Below, in pieces: positions 24,964 to 33,648 of a stretch of 64,000 nucleotides of DNA (its first letter is position 1; each line of letters opens with the position of its first letter). Source of the stretch: DASXZH01 sp036502005 (GTDB lineage: Bacteria; Armatimonadota; Fimbriimonadia; Fimbriimonadales; Fimbriimonadaceae); the NCBI GenBank assembly GCA_036502005.1, contig DASXZH010000021.1:157976-221975 (forward strand). The letters run 5' to 3'. Position numbers and translations under genes: made by a program. The notes under the pieces were generated by a model, which was not told where the DNA came from, ran no database searches, and saw only the letters and a program-made list of their open reading frames with translations.

Positions 24964-26234
24964 AACCGAACCTCCACTGTTCCGGGGCCCGTGACGATTC
25001 CGGTGTGGAACGTCTTTACGGGCGGATTTCCTGTTTGCACTTCCACCTGAATGCTCTGGCCCATTCGGCCGCCGCTTCGTGCGACGCCGGGAACTTCAAC
25101 CTGGGCTCTTCCCGCGATGATAACCACCTTAATGGCGGCACCAACCTGCACGGGTGGAACGTTGTCTTTAAGCTTTAAATGCACGGTTCTTGAGTTGAAT
25201 CTTGTCCCATCGATGTAAATGGCGACGATCACGGAGGCGTTGCCGGAATCTACTCCGGTCATCTCCTCAGTCCTGAGTTCTAGCTTTCCGCTGGGGACCT
25301 CAAGATCGGCAAAACTGTCGCTGCATTGCCACGTGCCGCTGATCGAGCTGTTGTTGCTCATGATTTCCTTGATCGCGGTCACGACAAAGTCCGAGTTTGG
25401 TATTGTCTGGCCCTTTCTGCGGATATCCGCGCCGGCCGGTACGTCGATGCTGAAAATCTCTGGTTTAAGCCCGGCAAACCGCATTCGGATCATGATCCGG
25501 GTTCGGTCGATGACCCGCTTCACGCCGGTCGGAGGAGTATCGCCCAAGTCAACCTTTTGCAGTTGAGCTACAAGAGCGGGATCACCATCGATCTGTGCAA
25601 CTTGCCCGAGAAGGATATGGTCGCCTTCGACTACGGAATGCTGCTGCACCGTGATTTCTGCTGTGCCTCTTGTCATCGTCGCGCTCTTAACGGCGGTGGG
25701 TTTTGGCTGCGTGCTCTCCGTGATCTTGGTTGCGACCGAATCGGGGATGACATAGCTTTTTGCAGGCGCTGCGGGGGCTGCGGGGGCTGCGGCTTCGGGC
25801 TTGATCGTCACCTTCATGGCCGGAATATCGAAGCCGGCCACTTGACGAATAACGCCAAACATCTCGTCGCCCGGCGTTCCCAAATGGGGCTTATCGTCGG
25901 CGGTGAGAACCACGTCCACCTTCTGGAACGCCTCGGTCTCAGGGAACTGAGCTAAAACCAGTTGGCCCGCCTTCACCTTGCTGCCGTTGAAAACGGCGAA
26001 GACATTGCCTTCCAGGTCCACATCTATGCTCGTTGCCGCGCCCATCTGGATGCTCGGCAGGACGCAATCTCCAGCCGAATCGGCCAGCTTGCCATCCACG
26101 ATTTGCAATGCGGTTTCTTTCGCGTAAACAGCCCGGCCATCGCGGACAAACCGCAGATAACCGTCGCCATCGACTCGCACCTTGAAGGAGGGGCCAGCGG
26201 CGCAGAGAGTTGCTAAAACTAGAGCTTTGATCAT
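24960..26234 (-). CDS. flgA: FlgA P-ring chaperone with extra N-terminal rod-like domain
   Basis: A 424-residue exported protein, nearly twice the usual FlgA length. After a signal peptide, residues about 17-130 align by eye with the D1 region of FlgG encoded next door (GDGYLRFVRDGRAVYAKE for GEGFFKIELPNGTNAYTRD; then a GKL..G..VLPSI pattern and GQLVLAQFPE). An Ala/Pro linker (about 147-160) leads to the normal SAF-type FlgA domain ending TFHTGIVTGPGTVEVRL. FlgA helps FlgI assemble around the rod. The N-terminal match is my own alignment; a computed one would settle it. Confidence 0.88.
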   Translation of the reverse strand: MIKALVLATLCAAGPSFKVRVDGDGYLRFVRDGRAVYAKETALQIVDGKLADSAGDCVLPSIQMGAATSIDVDLEGNVFAVFNGSKVKAGQLVLAQFPETEAFQKVDVVLTADDKPHLGTPGDEMFGVIRQVAGFDIPAMKVTIKPEAAAPAAPAAPAKSYVIPDSVATKITESTQPKPTAVKSATMTRGTAEITVQQHSVVEGDHILLGQVAQIDGDPALVAQLQKVDLGDTPPTGVKRVIDRTRIMIRMRFAGLKPEIFSIDVPAGADIRRKGQTIPNSDFVVTAIKEIMSNNSSISGTWQCSDSFADLEVPSGKLELRTEEMTGVDSGNASVIVAIYIDGTRFNSRTVHLKLKDNVPPVQVGAAIKVVIIAGRAQVEVPGVARSGGRMGQSIQVEVQTGNPPVKTFHTGIVTGPGTVEVRL

Positions 26235-26247
26235 AAGAAATATCCGT

Positions 26248-27039
26248 TTACTGTGGCTTCATCGAGTTCAAGACACTGAGCATGTCGTCCGCGGTCTGAA
26301 CCGCCTTGGAGTTGATTTCGTAGGCCCTCTGCGCAGTGATCATGTTCACCATCTCGGTTACGATTTGAACGTTGGAGCCTTCCACGAATCCCGATTGGAT
26401 CTGGCCCGAACCGTTCTCGCCGGGATCGACGTCAACTGGATCTCCGCTTGCTCCGCCAGGGGTGTAAAGATTTTGGCCCACCCGTGTAAGTCCGCCCGGG
26501 TTCGCAAACAGGGTTACTTTCAGTGTTCCAAGGGTCTGAGGCTGGTTTTGACCAGGCACTTGGCAGCTTACGATTCCATTTTGGGAAACTGTGACCTGGG
26601 TTGATCCAGCAGGGATCGTAATGTTGGGAACGACGAGATAGCCGTCATTGGTAACCAGCTCACCGCTGGAGTTCGTTTTAAAGGAGCCGTCCCGAGTGTA
26701 GGCATTGGTGCCGTTCGGAAGCTCAATCTTAAAGAATCCCTCGCCCGTGATGGCAAGATCCGTCGGGTTGTTGGTGGATTGCAGTGCACCACTAGAGAAG
26801 TCGGTCGAGGTGGAAGCAAACTGGGTTCCTAGACCGATCTGCATAGCAACCGGCTGGGCAACATTCGAGCCCGAAGAGGCGCCCGAAAGTCGGTATGTTT
26901 GATATATCAGGTCCTGAAAATCGGCACGCTGGGCTTTAAAGCCCGTCGTGTTTACGTTTGCCAGGTTGTTCGAGATCGTATCTAAATTTAGCTGCTGGGC
27001 CACCATACCGGTGCCGGCAGTGTTCAATGATCGCATCAT
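26248..27039 (-). CDS. flgG: Flagellar distal rod protein FlgG
   Basis: A 263-residue axial protein of the distal rod. The N-terminal signature is LDTISNNLANVNTTGFKAQRADF, followed by the D1 motif ITGEGFFKI and AYTRDGSF, and the C-terminal helix EMVNMITAQRAYEINSKAVQT. The length is typical (about 260). AGGAG lies 10 bp before the ATG. It follows flgF after a 125-bp gap. Confidence 0.96.
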   Translation of the reverse strand: MMRSLNTAGTGMVAQQLNLDTISNNLANVNTTGFKAQRADFQDLIYQTYRLSGASSGSNVAQPVAMQIGLGTQFASTSTDFSSGALQSTNNPTDLAITGEGFFKIELPNGTNAYTRDGSFKTNSSGELVTNDGYLVVPNITIPAGSTQVTVSQNGIVSCQVPGQNQPQTLGTLKVTLFANPGGLTRVGQNLYTPGGASGDPVDVDPGENGSGQIQSGFVEGSNVQIVTEMVNMITAQRAYEINSKAVQTADDMLSVLNSMKPQ

Positions 27040-27164
27040 GTGCGGCGTTTTCTCCTGTTTTTCGTATCAGGTGCACGCCTTCCTTGAGCGGAACCGGCGC
27101 GCAGTCCGTCGCGCCGCGATTTTCAGCTTCCAGGGCCTAGACCCCAGTCCAGCTTGTTTTTGCT

Positions 27165-27881
27165 CTAATTTTGAAGGCTAGAAATGAGTCGTGAAGTCAG
27201 ATTGTCGTGTTGCTGCACGGCGTTCTGAGAGAGTTCGTAGGTTCGGTTAAGGGTGATCATTTGGAGCATCGCCATAACCGGGTTGACGTTAGAAGCTTCC
27301 AGCGAACGGGGCGCCAACACCGGTGTAATGGAGTTGACTTGGCCGTCGGCCGAGAAGAGATTGCTGCCTTGCTTTTGAAACTGTCCGTCGAAGACGCCGA
27401 TGGTTCCACCAATGACTCCATTCGCAGTCACCGTTCCATCTTCTTGGATCTGGATCTCGCCAGGGCCAAGCTTGATTGGCTGAAGGTCTTTGCCGAGAAC
27501 CGGATAGCCCTGCTTGGTCACAAGCTGGCGGTTTTGATCGACGGCCAAACTGCCGTCTCTCGTGTAGGAAATTGTGTTCGGTGCTGTTTGTACAGCGAGC
27601 GCGCCCTGTGCGGAGTTTATCGCTACATCGAGGGCGTTGCCGGTGCTCATTACCGATCCGGCGGAGAAATCCGTGTACTGGCCGACGGCGGCGGAGCCCG
27701 TTCCTATCGATCCGATGGGGTTGCCTTGGCTTGTGAGTTGGTTCTCCATCGCGTTGGCGAAGGTGACGCCGTCTTGTTTGTAGCCGGTGGTTGAGGAGTT
27801 GGCAAGGTTGTTGGTGACAACATCGAGCAGTTGTTCTGCCGATACCATTCCCGTCGCTGCGCTATAGACTCCTCGGTTCAT
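27165..27881 (-). CDS. flgF: Flagellar proximal rod protein FlgF
   Basis: A 238-residue rod protein and first gene of the flagellar operon. It has the rod signature LDVVTNNLANSSTTGYKQDGV, TISYTRDGSLAVD and a C-terminal LEASNVNPVMAMLQMITLNRTYELSQNAVQ. It is distinguished from flgG by shorter length and position before it. Upstream lies a 440-bp hairpin-rich gap that should hold the promoter, though none can be read with confidence. Confidence 0.92.
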   Translation of the reverse strand: MNRGVYSAATGMVSAEQLLDVVTNNLANSSTTGYKQDGVTFANAMENQLTSQGNPIGSIGTGSAAVGQYTDFSAGSVMSTGNALDVAINSAQGALAVQTAPNTISYTRDGSLAVDQNRQLVTKQGYPVLGKDLQPIKLGPGEIQIQEDGTVTANGVIGGTIGVFDGQFQKQGSNLFSADGQVNSITPVLAPRSLEASNVNPVMAMLQMITLNRTYELSQNAVQQHDNLTSRLISSLQN

Positions 27882-27990
27882 CTCACTATCAGTAATCGGC
27901 AGGCAATGTTGCTAGGATTAGAGCGAGAAGTTCACAATCGACTTTAGGTTTACGAGATTTTCGATTGATTTTTAGGGCCTTTGGGTTCAA

Positions 27991-28042
27991 ATCGACAAAC
28001 CTTCGCCGGGGCCACTTCGTGGCGGGGCTTCGGTTTGCCGAT
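27991..28042. repeat. Long imperfect hairpin upstream of flgF
   Basis: ATCG-CAAACC..CGCC..GCCAC pairs with GTGGC..GGC..GGTTTG-CGAT around the loop TTC. It is an imperfect palindrome of about 25 bp per arm, inside the 440-bp gap between flgF and the DinB gene. No T tract follows on either strand, so a REP-like element is more likely than a terminator. Confidence 0.6.
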
Positions 28043-28050
28043 TTGCCCTT

Positions 28051-28084
28051 AAGACGTGGCGTTGTGTTACCAGGGCTACGTCTT
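28051..28084. repeat. Short inverted repeat AAGACGT..ACGTCTT
   Basis: Perfect 7-bp arms separated by 20 bp, directly after the longer hairpin in the flgF upstream gap. It may form part of the same repeat module. Confidence 0.45.
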
Positions 28085-28207
28085 GTCGCATCGCTACGCT
28101 TCGGCGACTTCGACTCCACCCTTCGCTAAAATATATCGACCCTCCGGGCCTAGGGAGTGGTTCAGGCTCCCCTTTCGAGTGAGGTGAGTTCTCACCGCCT
28201 TGAATCA

Positions 28208-28281
28208 GGCGACTTCTCGCCGGGCATTTGATAAGATTTTTTGCTCAACCAAATGCCAATTTAAAGTGGCGAGAACTCGCC
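28208..28281. repeat. Inverted repeat pair GGCGACTTCTCGCC / GGCGAGAACTCGCC
   Basis: Two self-complementary 14-mers 46 bp apart, flanked by CATTT and AAATG that extend the symmetry. A third related motif (GGTGAGTTCTCACC) lies at 28183-28196. The cluster closes the gene-free 27882-28322 stretch. Confidence 0.6.
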
Positions 28282-28322
28282 GCACTCGAAACAATCCGGT
28301 CCGATTTATCGCAAGGCTGCAA

Positions 28323-28823
28323 CTAATTATCCGGAGGTGTCTCGCCCAAAAGGTATCTGACCGAATACATCTGACCCGTGTGATACGCCACATGAAACGC
28401 CGCGTAGTTCAGCAAATCGGCATAGGTTGAACCCCAATGCGGCGCTTTGGTCGAAGGATCAGGGTTTAACGCCTTCAAATAAGACATGGATTCCTCGTGG
28501 ATCCGCACTAGCTCGGCATGTACTTGCTCAGCCGTTAAGGCCAACTGTTCATTCGTTGGAGCCTCACCGGGATAATAGCCAAACCGAGGATCGAGCAATG
28601 GGCTCTTAATCTTGCAGTTCGATAAATCCCGTTCCGCGCTGCCATCGGAATTTTCGCCGCCGTACCGAACCGCTTCCCAATAGGCGATGTGGCCAGCCAA
28701 CTCCCCAACGGAAAGAAGGGCGGGGTTTGGGCGTTTCCAAACATTCTCATCGGAAAGGCCTTTAAATGCCTCGCCAACTTCGAAATAACACATATCCAGG
28801 GCTTTAAGATAGAAATCGAGCAT
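28323..28823 (-). CDS. DinB-family protein
   Basis: About 166 residues of the DinB/YfiT four-helix bundle superfamily, metal-dependent proteins that include thiol transferases. Likely metal histidines occur in VGELAGHIAYWE (about residue 45) and AFHVAYHTGQM near the C terminus. I chose the ATG at 28823 (MLDFYLKALDMCYFEV) because AGAGGA sits about 6 bp upstream; an upstream start would add 21 residues of poor quality. The substrate is unknown. Confidence 0.87.
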   Translation of the reverse strand: MLDFYLKALDMCYFEVGEAFKGLSDENVWKRPNPALLSVGELAGHIAYWEAVRYGGENSDGSAERDLSNCKIKSPLLDPRFGYYPGEAPTNEQLALTAEQVHAELVRIHEESMSYLKALNPDPSTKAPHWGSTYADLLNYAAFHVAYHTGQMYSVRYLLGETPPDN

Positions 28824-29007
28824 GGCCAATCCTCTAATCTTACTATTAGTTGGCCGAAATAGCCAGATAAAATGTGCGAACGCCAAAGAGCTTTTCGGTG
28901 GAGGCTGCTCGCTTTCGCATTGGGTGAAGGAACAGCCTCATGCCCGCCCCGTGAGGCTCGTACATCCCGACCTCCAAGTCCAAAACCAAACTTACTTTTG
29001 TGCTTTA

Positions 29008-30027
29008 CTAGCCCTTCGGGCTCGACATAAACCCGCAGACCACGTACTTGTCCTTCACCTTGCAAAGCTCATAGTTCTGCTCAAAGGAAGCCGTTCCGCC
29101 TTCCGGCAGCTTGCAAGTCTGGGTGCAGTTCACAACCGCGTTATCGCCGATTTGGCGGACGAAGTTGATCCCAAACCCGATCGTGTAACTCGAATGCGCG
29201 GTATCGATGAGGACCTTTGCAAAGTCCGAACCGTTCATCGAATACATGTATTTGCCGCCGCTGAAAATGCCGATCTGTTGGTCATTTGGGACGCAGTAGC
29301 TCACGGCGTCAACCGGGCTCTTTCCGTAGATCGCGCAGATCTGCGAAATCGAGCAGTTCAGCGCGCCGTTCCCATAACCAAAGCTATCAAAGCCGGGTCG
29401 ATACTGGTAGGGCGTTCCGTATGCAAAGTTAAAGTCGAAGCCGGGCCCGAAAACGATATTCCTTTCCGAAATATAGGGCGGAAGCCAAGGATAGCTGTAA
29501 AAAGGCGAGATCGCGCAGGGGTCGCCGTAAGGCGAGAATATCCAGTTATTGAAGTAGAAATCCCCATCGCGCCAGCTTGGCCAGCCGACATATCCGTAAC
29601 GAAGATGATTTCCCCAGGAACCTGAGCCGCTTCCGACCATGTGGTTCACATGAGAATCCCCATGTTTCTCATGGTCGCGTTCAAAACCTTGCTTCATCGC
29701 AGTGGTTTTGCCATTAAAGTTGAAGCTGCCCTTGTAGCTGTTACCGCTCCAATTCTCGTACTGGCGGCCCCAACTCCCTTCGTAAGAATCGTTAACGTAA
29801 TGGCTTGGCGCATAGTTAGATTTAATTCCGCGGGCTGTAACTCCTCGGTTACCGCCTAAGCGATTTCTGTAAGTTACGGGCCCCACATTAGGAGTGAACG
29901 ACCTTCCATGCCCAACATGGACGCCCGAGTTATGGCCGCCTCCCCCGCCATGCCCGCCCCTCTGGGCAACCGCCACCATTGAGGTTCCTAAAACTAACGC
30001 CAACGAGACCGCTTTCAACCTTTTCAT
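29008..30027 (-). CDS. Exported glycine/histidine/aromatic-rich protein
   Basis: A 339-residue protein with a signal peptide (MKRLKAVSLALVLGTSMVAVAQ). The mature N terminus is Gly/His-rich (RGGHGGGGGHNSG), the middle is rich in Tyr, Trp, Asn and Gly (YGYVGWPSWRDGDFYFNNW), and the C-terminal 130 residues contain about eight cysteines (NCSISQIC.., NCTQTC..ELC), probably disulfide-bonded outside the cell. I recognise no family. A cell-surface or envelope role is likely but unproven. Confidence 0.75.
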   Translation of the reverse strand: MKRLKAVSLALVLGTSMVAVAQRGGHGGGGGHNSGVHVGHGRSFTPNVGPVTYRNRLGGNRGVTARGIKSNYAPSHYVNDSYEGSWGRQYENWSGNSYKGSFNFNGKTTAMKQGFERDHEKHGDSHVNHMVGSGSGSWGNHLRYGYVGWPSWRDGDFYFNNWIFSPYGDPCAISPFYSYPWLPPYISERNIVFGPGFDFNFAYGTPYQYRPGFDSFGYGNGALNCSISQICAIYGKSPVDAVSYCVPNDQQIGIFSGGKYMYSMNGSDFAKVLIDTAHSSYTIGFGINFVRQIGDNAVVNCTQTCKLPEGGTASFEQNYELCKVKDKYVVCGFMSSPKG

Positions 30028-30155
30028 TCTTCTCTTCCGCCTTCAATGTTAGGATACGCGCATCCTGTGGCAGAATTTCGATAATCCTTATCCGTAAATA
30101 AGCCAGTAAATTGGTTGCTACAAAACCGCAATCGCTCTCATTACATACTTTGAAC

Positions 30156-31565
30156 ATGGCACTCAGCCGCGATTTGATGATCGAAAAGATGATGCTAAGC
30201 GACTCTAGCTTCAACGGTCGCTTTATTACCGGCGTGTTGACGACGAAGATCTACTGCCTGCCTTCTTGCACAGCGAGGAAGCCTAAACCGGAGAATGTTC
30301 AGTTCTTTAAGAGCTCCGCCGAAGCGGAAGCCGCAGGGTTAAGGGCCTGCAAACTCTGCAAGCCGGATCTTTATGAAAAGGGCATCGATCCCGAACTTGA
30401 CCGCCTGGAAGAAGTGGCCGATAAAATCCGAAAAGACCCCGGTTTGTTTCCCTCGGTTGATTCTGTTGCGGATGCGGTTTGCGTCAGCGTTTCCACTCTG
30501 CACCAGCAGTTTCGGGACCATTATCAAACCTCACCCGGCACTTTTCTAAATCGTGCGCGAATCGACGCGGCCTGCCGAGCTCTCTTAGAAACCGGCATTG
30601 ACGCCGGCCAAGTCGCCTACAGTGTTGGCTTTGACAGCACTTCCGGCTTTTACGAGAGCTTTAGAAAGATGACAGGCATGACGCCGGTTGCCTACCGAGA
30701 GCTTCCCCGCAAGAATGCATTTCGGGTGGCCTTGCCGACGGAATACCCCGTGACCGAGTTGCTCAAAGTGCTCAACCGGGATCCGGAAGGGGTTTCGGAT
30801 CGCTTGGTCGACAACCTGTACGAGGTTGGTTTCACCCACCAAGACAGCGCCAATATTCTGAAAATGCGAATTGAAAATGACGCTGTTCACTGTGAGGTCG
30901 ATGGCGACGACACTCTCGCCGCTCACAAAGTGGCTCTTCGCATTCTAAATCTGCGCCAAGACCCGATCACCTTTGAAAGGCAGGCCTCCGATATGGGATT
31001 CACGCGACTCTTCGAAGGTCGCCACGGCTTGCGCATCGCGCAAACGCCAACCGTTTTCGATGGCGTGATCTGGGTGATCCTGGGCCAGCAGGTGAACTTC
31101 AAGTTCGCGGCAACGATGCGGCGACGTTTAACCGAGTTAGCCGGGACTCGAAAGGGCGATCTGATCTGCACACCCGATGCCGCCCAAGTGGCAAGACTGG
31201 ACGAAGCCGACCTGCTGAAGATTCAGTTCTCGCGCCAGAAAGCGGATTACTTGCTAAACATCTCCCGCCAGAATGTGGACGGCAAGCTAGATTTAGAAAG
31301 CTTATTAACTCAGAGTGCGACCCGGGTTTCCAGAACCTTGCTCGGCATACGCGGATTTGGCGTCTGGTCGACCAACTACCTGATGATGCGAACCTTCGGC
31401 TTCGCCGATTGTGTGCCGTTGGGTGACACCGGAATTAGCTCGGGCCTAAAAAACCTGCTAGCCCTCGACCATCGGCCGAAGGCCGATGAAGTTGCAGCGC
31501 TCATGAAGCCGTTCACTCCCTACCGCAGCCTGGCAAGCTACCATCTGTGGCGCGGTTTCAGCTAG
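30156..31565 (+). CDS. alkA: AdaA-AlkA fusion: methylphosphotriester sensor and 3-methyladenine DNA glycosylase
   Basis: A 469-residue DNA-repair protein with three parts. The N-terminal Ada zinc domain has ligands C34, C38, C65 and C68 (YCLPSCTARKPKP.., ACKLC), which accept a methyl from phosphotriesters. An AraC-type helix-turn-helix follows (VADAVCVSVSTLHQQF.., AGQVAYSVGFDSTSGFYESF). The C-terminal AlkA domain has the HhH-GPD end with catalytic Asp in VPLGDTGIS. The O6-methylguanine transferase domain of E. coli Ada is absent. I preferred the ATG at 30156 to a TTG 45 bp upstream. The 3' end overlaps convergent ppk by 8 bp. Confidence 0.92.
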   Translation: MALSRDLMIEKMMLSDSSFNGRFITGVLTTKIYCLPSCTARKPKPENVQFFKSSAEAEAAGLRACKLCKPDLYEKGIDPELDRLEEVADKIRKDPGLFPSVDSVADAVCVSVSTLHQQFRDHYQTSPGTFLNRARIDAACRALLETGIDAGQVAYSVGFDSTSGFYESFRKMTGMTPVAYRELPRKNAFRVALPTEYPVTELLKVLNRDPEGVSDRLVDNLYEVGFTHQDSANILKMRIENDAVHCEVDGDDTLAAHKVALRILNLRQDPITFERQASDMGFTRLFEGRHGLRIAQTPTVFDGVIWVILGQQVNFKFAATMRRRLTELAGTRKGDLICTPDAAQVARLDEADLLKIQFSRQKADYLLNISRQNVDGKLDLESLLTQSATRVSRTLLGIRGFGVWSTNYLMMRTFGFADCVPLGDTGISSGLKNLLALDHRPKADEVAALMKPFTPYRSLASYHLWRGFS

Positions 31566-33648
31566 GCGTTGTGGAGAAAATGGTCTTTGTGCCCGGGTGC
31601 TCAATAAAGTAGTTTTGAACGCTGAACTCCCGCCCAACTGCGGTTCTGTGCTTGTATGAGCCGTCGGCCTGCATGTCCCAAGTGTTGGCCTGGTCTTCCA
31701 TGTACTTTTGCAAAAGCTCGTCGCGGATGTAGGCAATGAATTCCGGCTTCTCGATTGGGGCAAGCACTTCGATTCGCCTATAAAGGTTTCGACGCATCAT
31801 GTCAGCGCTGCCAATGAAAACTTCGGGGGTGCCTCCATTTTCAAAGTAAAGAATCCTGCTGTGCTCCAAAAATCTGCCCACAAGCGAAGTCACCCGTATG
31901 TTCTTGCTCAGCTCGGGCACGCCTGGACGTAAAGCACAAACTCCCCGCACCAGCAGATCGATCGGCAAACCGGCTTGAGAGGCATCGTACAAGGCATCAA
32001 TAATCTCTGGCTCAACGAGAGAGTTCACCTTGAAAATGATCCGGCCCACCCCCGTCTTTGTAAACTTCTGGACCTCGCGGTTGATCCGCTTTAGAATCCC
32101 CTCGCGCATGTTTATGGGGGCCACCAAAAGCTTTCGATACTCGCGCTGTTTTGAAAAACCGGTTAGATAATTGAACAGCTCGGCGATGTCCTGCACGATT
32201 TCTTGGTCGCAGGTGAAAAGCCCAATATCGGTGTAAAGTCGCGCCGTCGAAGGGTTGTAGTTGCCCGTTGAAATGTGGGCATAGGAGATCAGCTTGCTCC
32301 CCTCCCTACGCACGATTAAGCAGAGCTTGGCGTGGGTTTTAAGGTCGGGGAATCCGTAGGTGACGTGGGCACCGGCACGCTCTAAAGCCTTAGCCCAAAC
32401 CAAGTTGTTGCTCTCATCGAATCGAGCTTTCAGCTCGACCATAGCTGCCACTTGCTTCCCTTCTTCGGTGGCTTCCAGGAGCGATTCGACGATGGGTGAT
32501 TCTGCGCCAACGCGGTACAAGGTTTGCTTGATCCCAATCACATCCGGGTCGGTCGCGGCGGACGTTATGAAATCTTCGACCGGCCTAAAACTGTCGTAAG
32601 GGTGATGGAGGAGCACGTCGGTCTTTGCGACCGTTTCAAAGATGTGCGAGGAACCATCCAGCAGTTCAGAGAGATAAGGCTGGTGGATAGGGAATCGAAG
32701 GTCGGGGATTTCCAGACCGGAAAGCTCCCAAAAAACGTCGAAACCCAAAAGGCCGTCCACGCTGATGGTTAGCCGTGGGTTGACCCCCACACACTGAACC
32801 AACGTCGCCTTTAGGTCTTCCGGCATCTCGGAACTGACTTCGAGAAGAATCGGATCGCCGAGGCGGCGCGCGCGGATGGTTTTCTCGATGGAATCGATCA
32901 GGTCTTCTGCTTCCAGTTCTCTGATCTCGATATCCGCGTCCCGAATGACCCTAAAGCGATAAGCGCCCAAAATATTTACGCCCGGGAAGAGGTTCTGAAG
33001 GTTGTTCCGAATCAGGTCTTCGCTGAGAATGAACTCGTTCTTGCGGCGGTGGATTCTCAGCGCCCTTGGGACAACCGTCGGAATCTTCACCCGAGCGACC
33101 TTCTGGGCGCCAGCCTCATCCTGCAAAACAACGGCCAGGTTTAGGCTGCGATTGGAGATGAAGGGCACGTTCGGGGCTGGGTTCAAAATAAGCGGCGTAA
33201 TGAGCGGGAAGATCTCTTGCTGGTAAACGCGGTCCATCGCCCGCCGATCTCGATCGGTTAGGGTTTCGTATTGAGCAATGATGACCCCGTGCTGAACCAG
33301 GGCCGGCTGCAAATCTTTGGTCCAAAGCTCGGCCGCTTTCTTTCGCAAGGCAAGCACGGTTCGGCTGATTAACGAAAGTTGCTCGGCTGGCGACATTCCA
33401 TCAGGTGAGAGCTCGAAGATTCCCGTTTCTTGCTGCTCAACCAGACCGGAGACCCGGATCATGTAGAACTCGTCAAGGTTCGATTCGAAAATGGCGAGAA
33501 ACTTTACCCGCTCGAGGAGTGGATTCTTGGGGTTGGCGGCTTCATCCAGCACTCGGCTGTTGAACTGGATCCAGCTATATTCCCGATTTATATAACGATC
33601 CGAACGCAGCCACTTTTTAGGCTTCGGAGACTTTTTTACACCCGCCAT
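31558..33648 (-). CDS. ppk1: Polyphosphate kinase 1
   Basis: A 696-residue enzyme that polymerises the gamma-phosphate of ATP into polyphosphate. Its N-terminal domain begins YINREYSWIQFNSRVLDEA. The histidine-containing PLD-like core appears as LISYAHISTGNYNPSTARLY, and the second conserved His in GRFLEHSRILYFENGG; a C-terminal MMRRNLYRRIEV is present. The length is typical. It follows the ppx gene with a 13-bp overlap, so the two are translated together. Confidence 0.97.
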   Translation of the reverse strand: MAGVKKSPKPKKWLRSDRYINREYSWIQFNSRVLDEAANPKNPLLERVKFLAIFESNLDEFYMIRVSGLVEQQETGIFELSPDGMSPAEQLSLISRTVLALRKKAAELWTKDLQPALVQHGVIIAQYETLTDRDRRAMDRVYQQEIFPLITPLILNPAPNVPFISNRSLNLAVVLQDEAGAQKVARVKIPTVVPRALRIHRRKNEFILSEDLIRNNLQNLFPGVNILGAYRFRVIRDADIEIRELEAEDLIDSIEKTIRARRLGDPILLEVSSEMPEDLKATLVQCVGVNPRLTISVDGLLGFDVFWELSGLEIPDLRFPIHQPYLSELLDGSSHIFETVAKTDVLLHHPYDSFRPVEDFITSAATDPDVIGIKQTLYRVGAESPIVESLLEATEEGKQVAAMVELKARFDESNNLVWAKALERAGAHVTYGFPDLKTHAKLCLIVRREGSKLISYAHISTGNYNPSTARLYTDIGLFTCDQEIVQDIAELFNYLTGFSKQREYRKLLVAPINMREGILKRINREVQKFTKTGVGRIIFKVNSLVEPEIIDALYDASQAGLPIDLLVRGVCALRPGVPELSKNIRVTSLVGRFLEHSRILYFENGGTPEVFIGSADMMRRNLYRRIEVLAPIEKPEFIAYIRDELLQKYMEDQANTWDMQADGSYKHRTAVGREFSVQNYFIEHPGTKTIFSTTPS

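Noticed and set aside
24445..25955. Long plus-strand frames opposite flgA and flgH
   Set aside because: They are shadows of high-GC coding sequence; the minus-strand proteins match flagellar families over their whole length.
27889..28119. 76-codon minus-strand frame in the gap before flgF
   Set aside because: It runs through the long hairpins, is dominated by Lys/Arg/Ser/Pro and has no ribosome site or recognisable pattern; it is best seen as non-coding.
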